A stretch of DNA of 64,000 nt from Actinomycetales bacterium. Its GTDB lineage: Bacteria; Actinomycetota; Actinomycetes; Actinomycetales; Dermatophilaceae. The stretch spans positions 164,505 through 228,504 of the forward strand of contig PDRO01000002.1 in NCBI GenBank assembly GCA_002748155.1, written 5' to 3'. A program made the position numbers and the translations under genes. Within the stretch, counting starts at the first letter, position 1. Every line of letters starts with the position of its first letter. Below are positions 63,795 to 64,000 of this stretch, piece by piece. Below the pieces are notes generated by a model, which was not told the origin of the DNA, searched no databases, and saw only the letters and a program-made list of their open reading frames with translations.

Positions 63795-63930
63795 GGGCAA
63801 TCCTTCATCGTGGTTGTTGCCAGTAGTTGATCACGCCGACTCGTCATCGGCGAGCAGATTACGGGGGCGATTGTGATCCAGCGGGATCCCCGGTCCCATC
63901 GCCGAGAGTTACGTCGTGTCGAGGTCGCAC

Positions 63931-64000
63931 TCACAAACCGTCGACCTGGACACCCATCGACCGGGCGGTACCGGCAATAATCCGGGCAGCCATGTCAACG
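63931..64000 (-). CDS. rplK: Ribosomal protein L11, 3' end (5' part outside window)
   Basis: The last 22 residues are visible, ending DMAARIIAGTARSMGVQVDGL, which matches the highly conserved L11 C-terminus. L11 forms the GTPase-associated centre of the 50S subunit. The next gene in the direction of transcription is the lipoprotein, not rplA (L1). Confidence 0.9.
   Translation of the reverse strand, partial: VDMAARIIAGTARSMGVQVDGL

Overview
The window is high-GC DNA (about two thirds G+C by eye) from an actinobacterium, most likely a member of the Micrococcales near Dermatophilaceae/Intrasporangiaceae. The reasons are the actinobacterial forms of RpoB, RpoC and the ribosomal proteins, a four-cysteine S14, an OxyR-AhpC-AhpF set, frequent GTG and TTG starts, and a type VII secretion-like signalling locus. 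Genus and species cannot be fixed from the sequence alone. Almost every gene lies on the minus strand and is read from right to left; only two genes near 38-39 kb are on the plus strand.

Right end (64.0-57.8 kb): the 3' end of rplK (L11), then a lipoprotein, a FadD-type acyl-CoA ligase, ahpC, ahpF and oxyR. rplA (L1), which normally follows rplK, is not there. Next come rplJ-rplL (L10, L7/L12) with an attenuator-like hairpin in the leader, a VOC-fold protein, rpoB and rpoC. After rpoC come ppdK (pyruvate phosphate dikinase) and the str operon rpsL-rpsG-fusA-tuf, whose probable promoter lies about 340 bp upstream of rpsL. A divergent AraC-type regulator and a small VOC protein separate tuf from the S10 operon.

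Middle (37-18.7 kb): the S10, spc and alpha clusters run without a break: rpsJ, rplC, rplD, rplW, rplB, rpsS, rplV, rpsC, rplP, rpmC, rpsQ, rplN, rplX, rplE, rpsN, rpsH, rplF, rplR, rpsE, rpmD, rplO, secY, adk, map, infA, rpmJ, rpsM, rpsK, rpsD, rpoA, rplQ. A strong hairpin terminator and truA follow. Many stops and starts overlap, which points to translational coupling. Several ribosomal proteins carry acidic, low-complexity tails.

Left end (18.3-0 kb): one tightly packed operon of at least ten genes with its own candidate promoter. It encodes a 2004-residue membrane-anchored protein with tandem cadherin/Ig-like repeats and fibronectin type III domains, a MoxR AAA+ ATPase, a DUF58 protein, a membrane transglutaminase-fold protein whose catalytic cysteine is replaced, an RDD-FHA membrane protein, a PP2C phosphatase, an FHA protein with a zinc-ribbon-like motif, a transmembrane Ser/Thr kinase, an FHA protein with a possible helix-turn-helix tail, and the N-terminal part of an EccC/EssC-like FtsK ATPase with ubiquitin-like and FHA domains. 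Together these look like a phosphorylation-controlled secretion or cell-surface assembly system, and this is the best candidate for poorly described biology here.

Two non-coding signals stand out. The octamer GTATGCCG (either strand) occurs about 29 times, roughly ten times more than base composition predicts. It is dense in the housekeeping part, nearly absent from the left-end locus, and in three spacers forms inverted pairs that make hairpins. There is also a small family of GC-rich hairpin repeats in ribosomal operon spacers.
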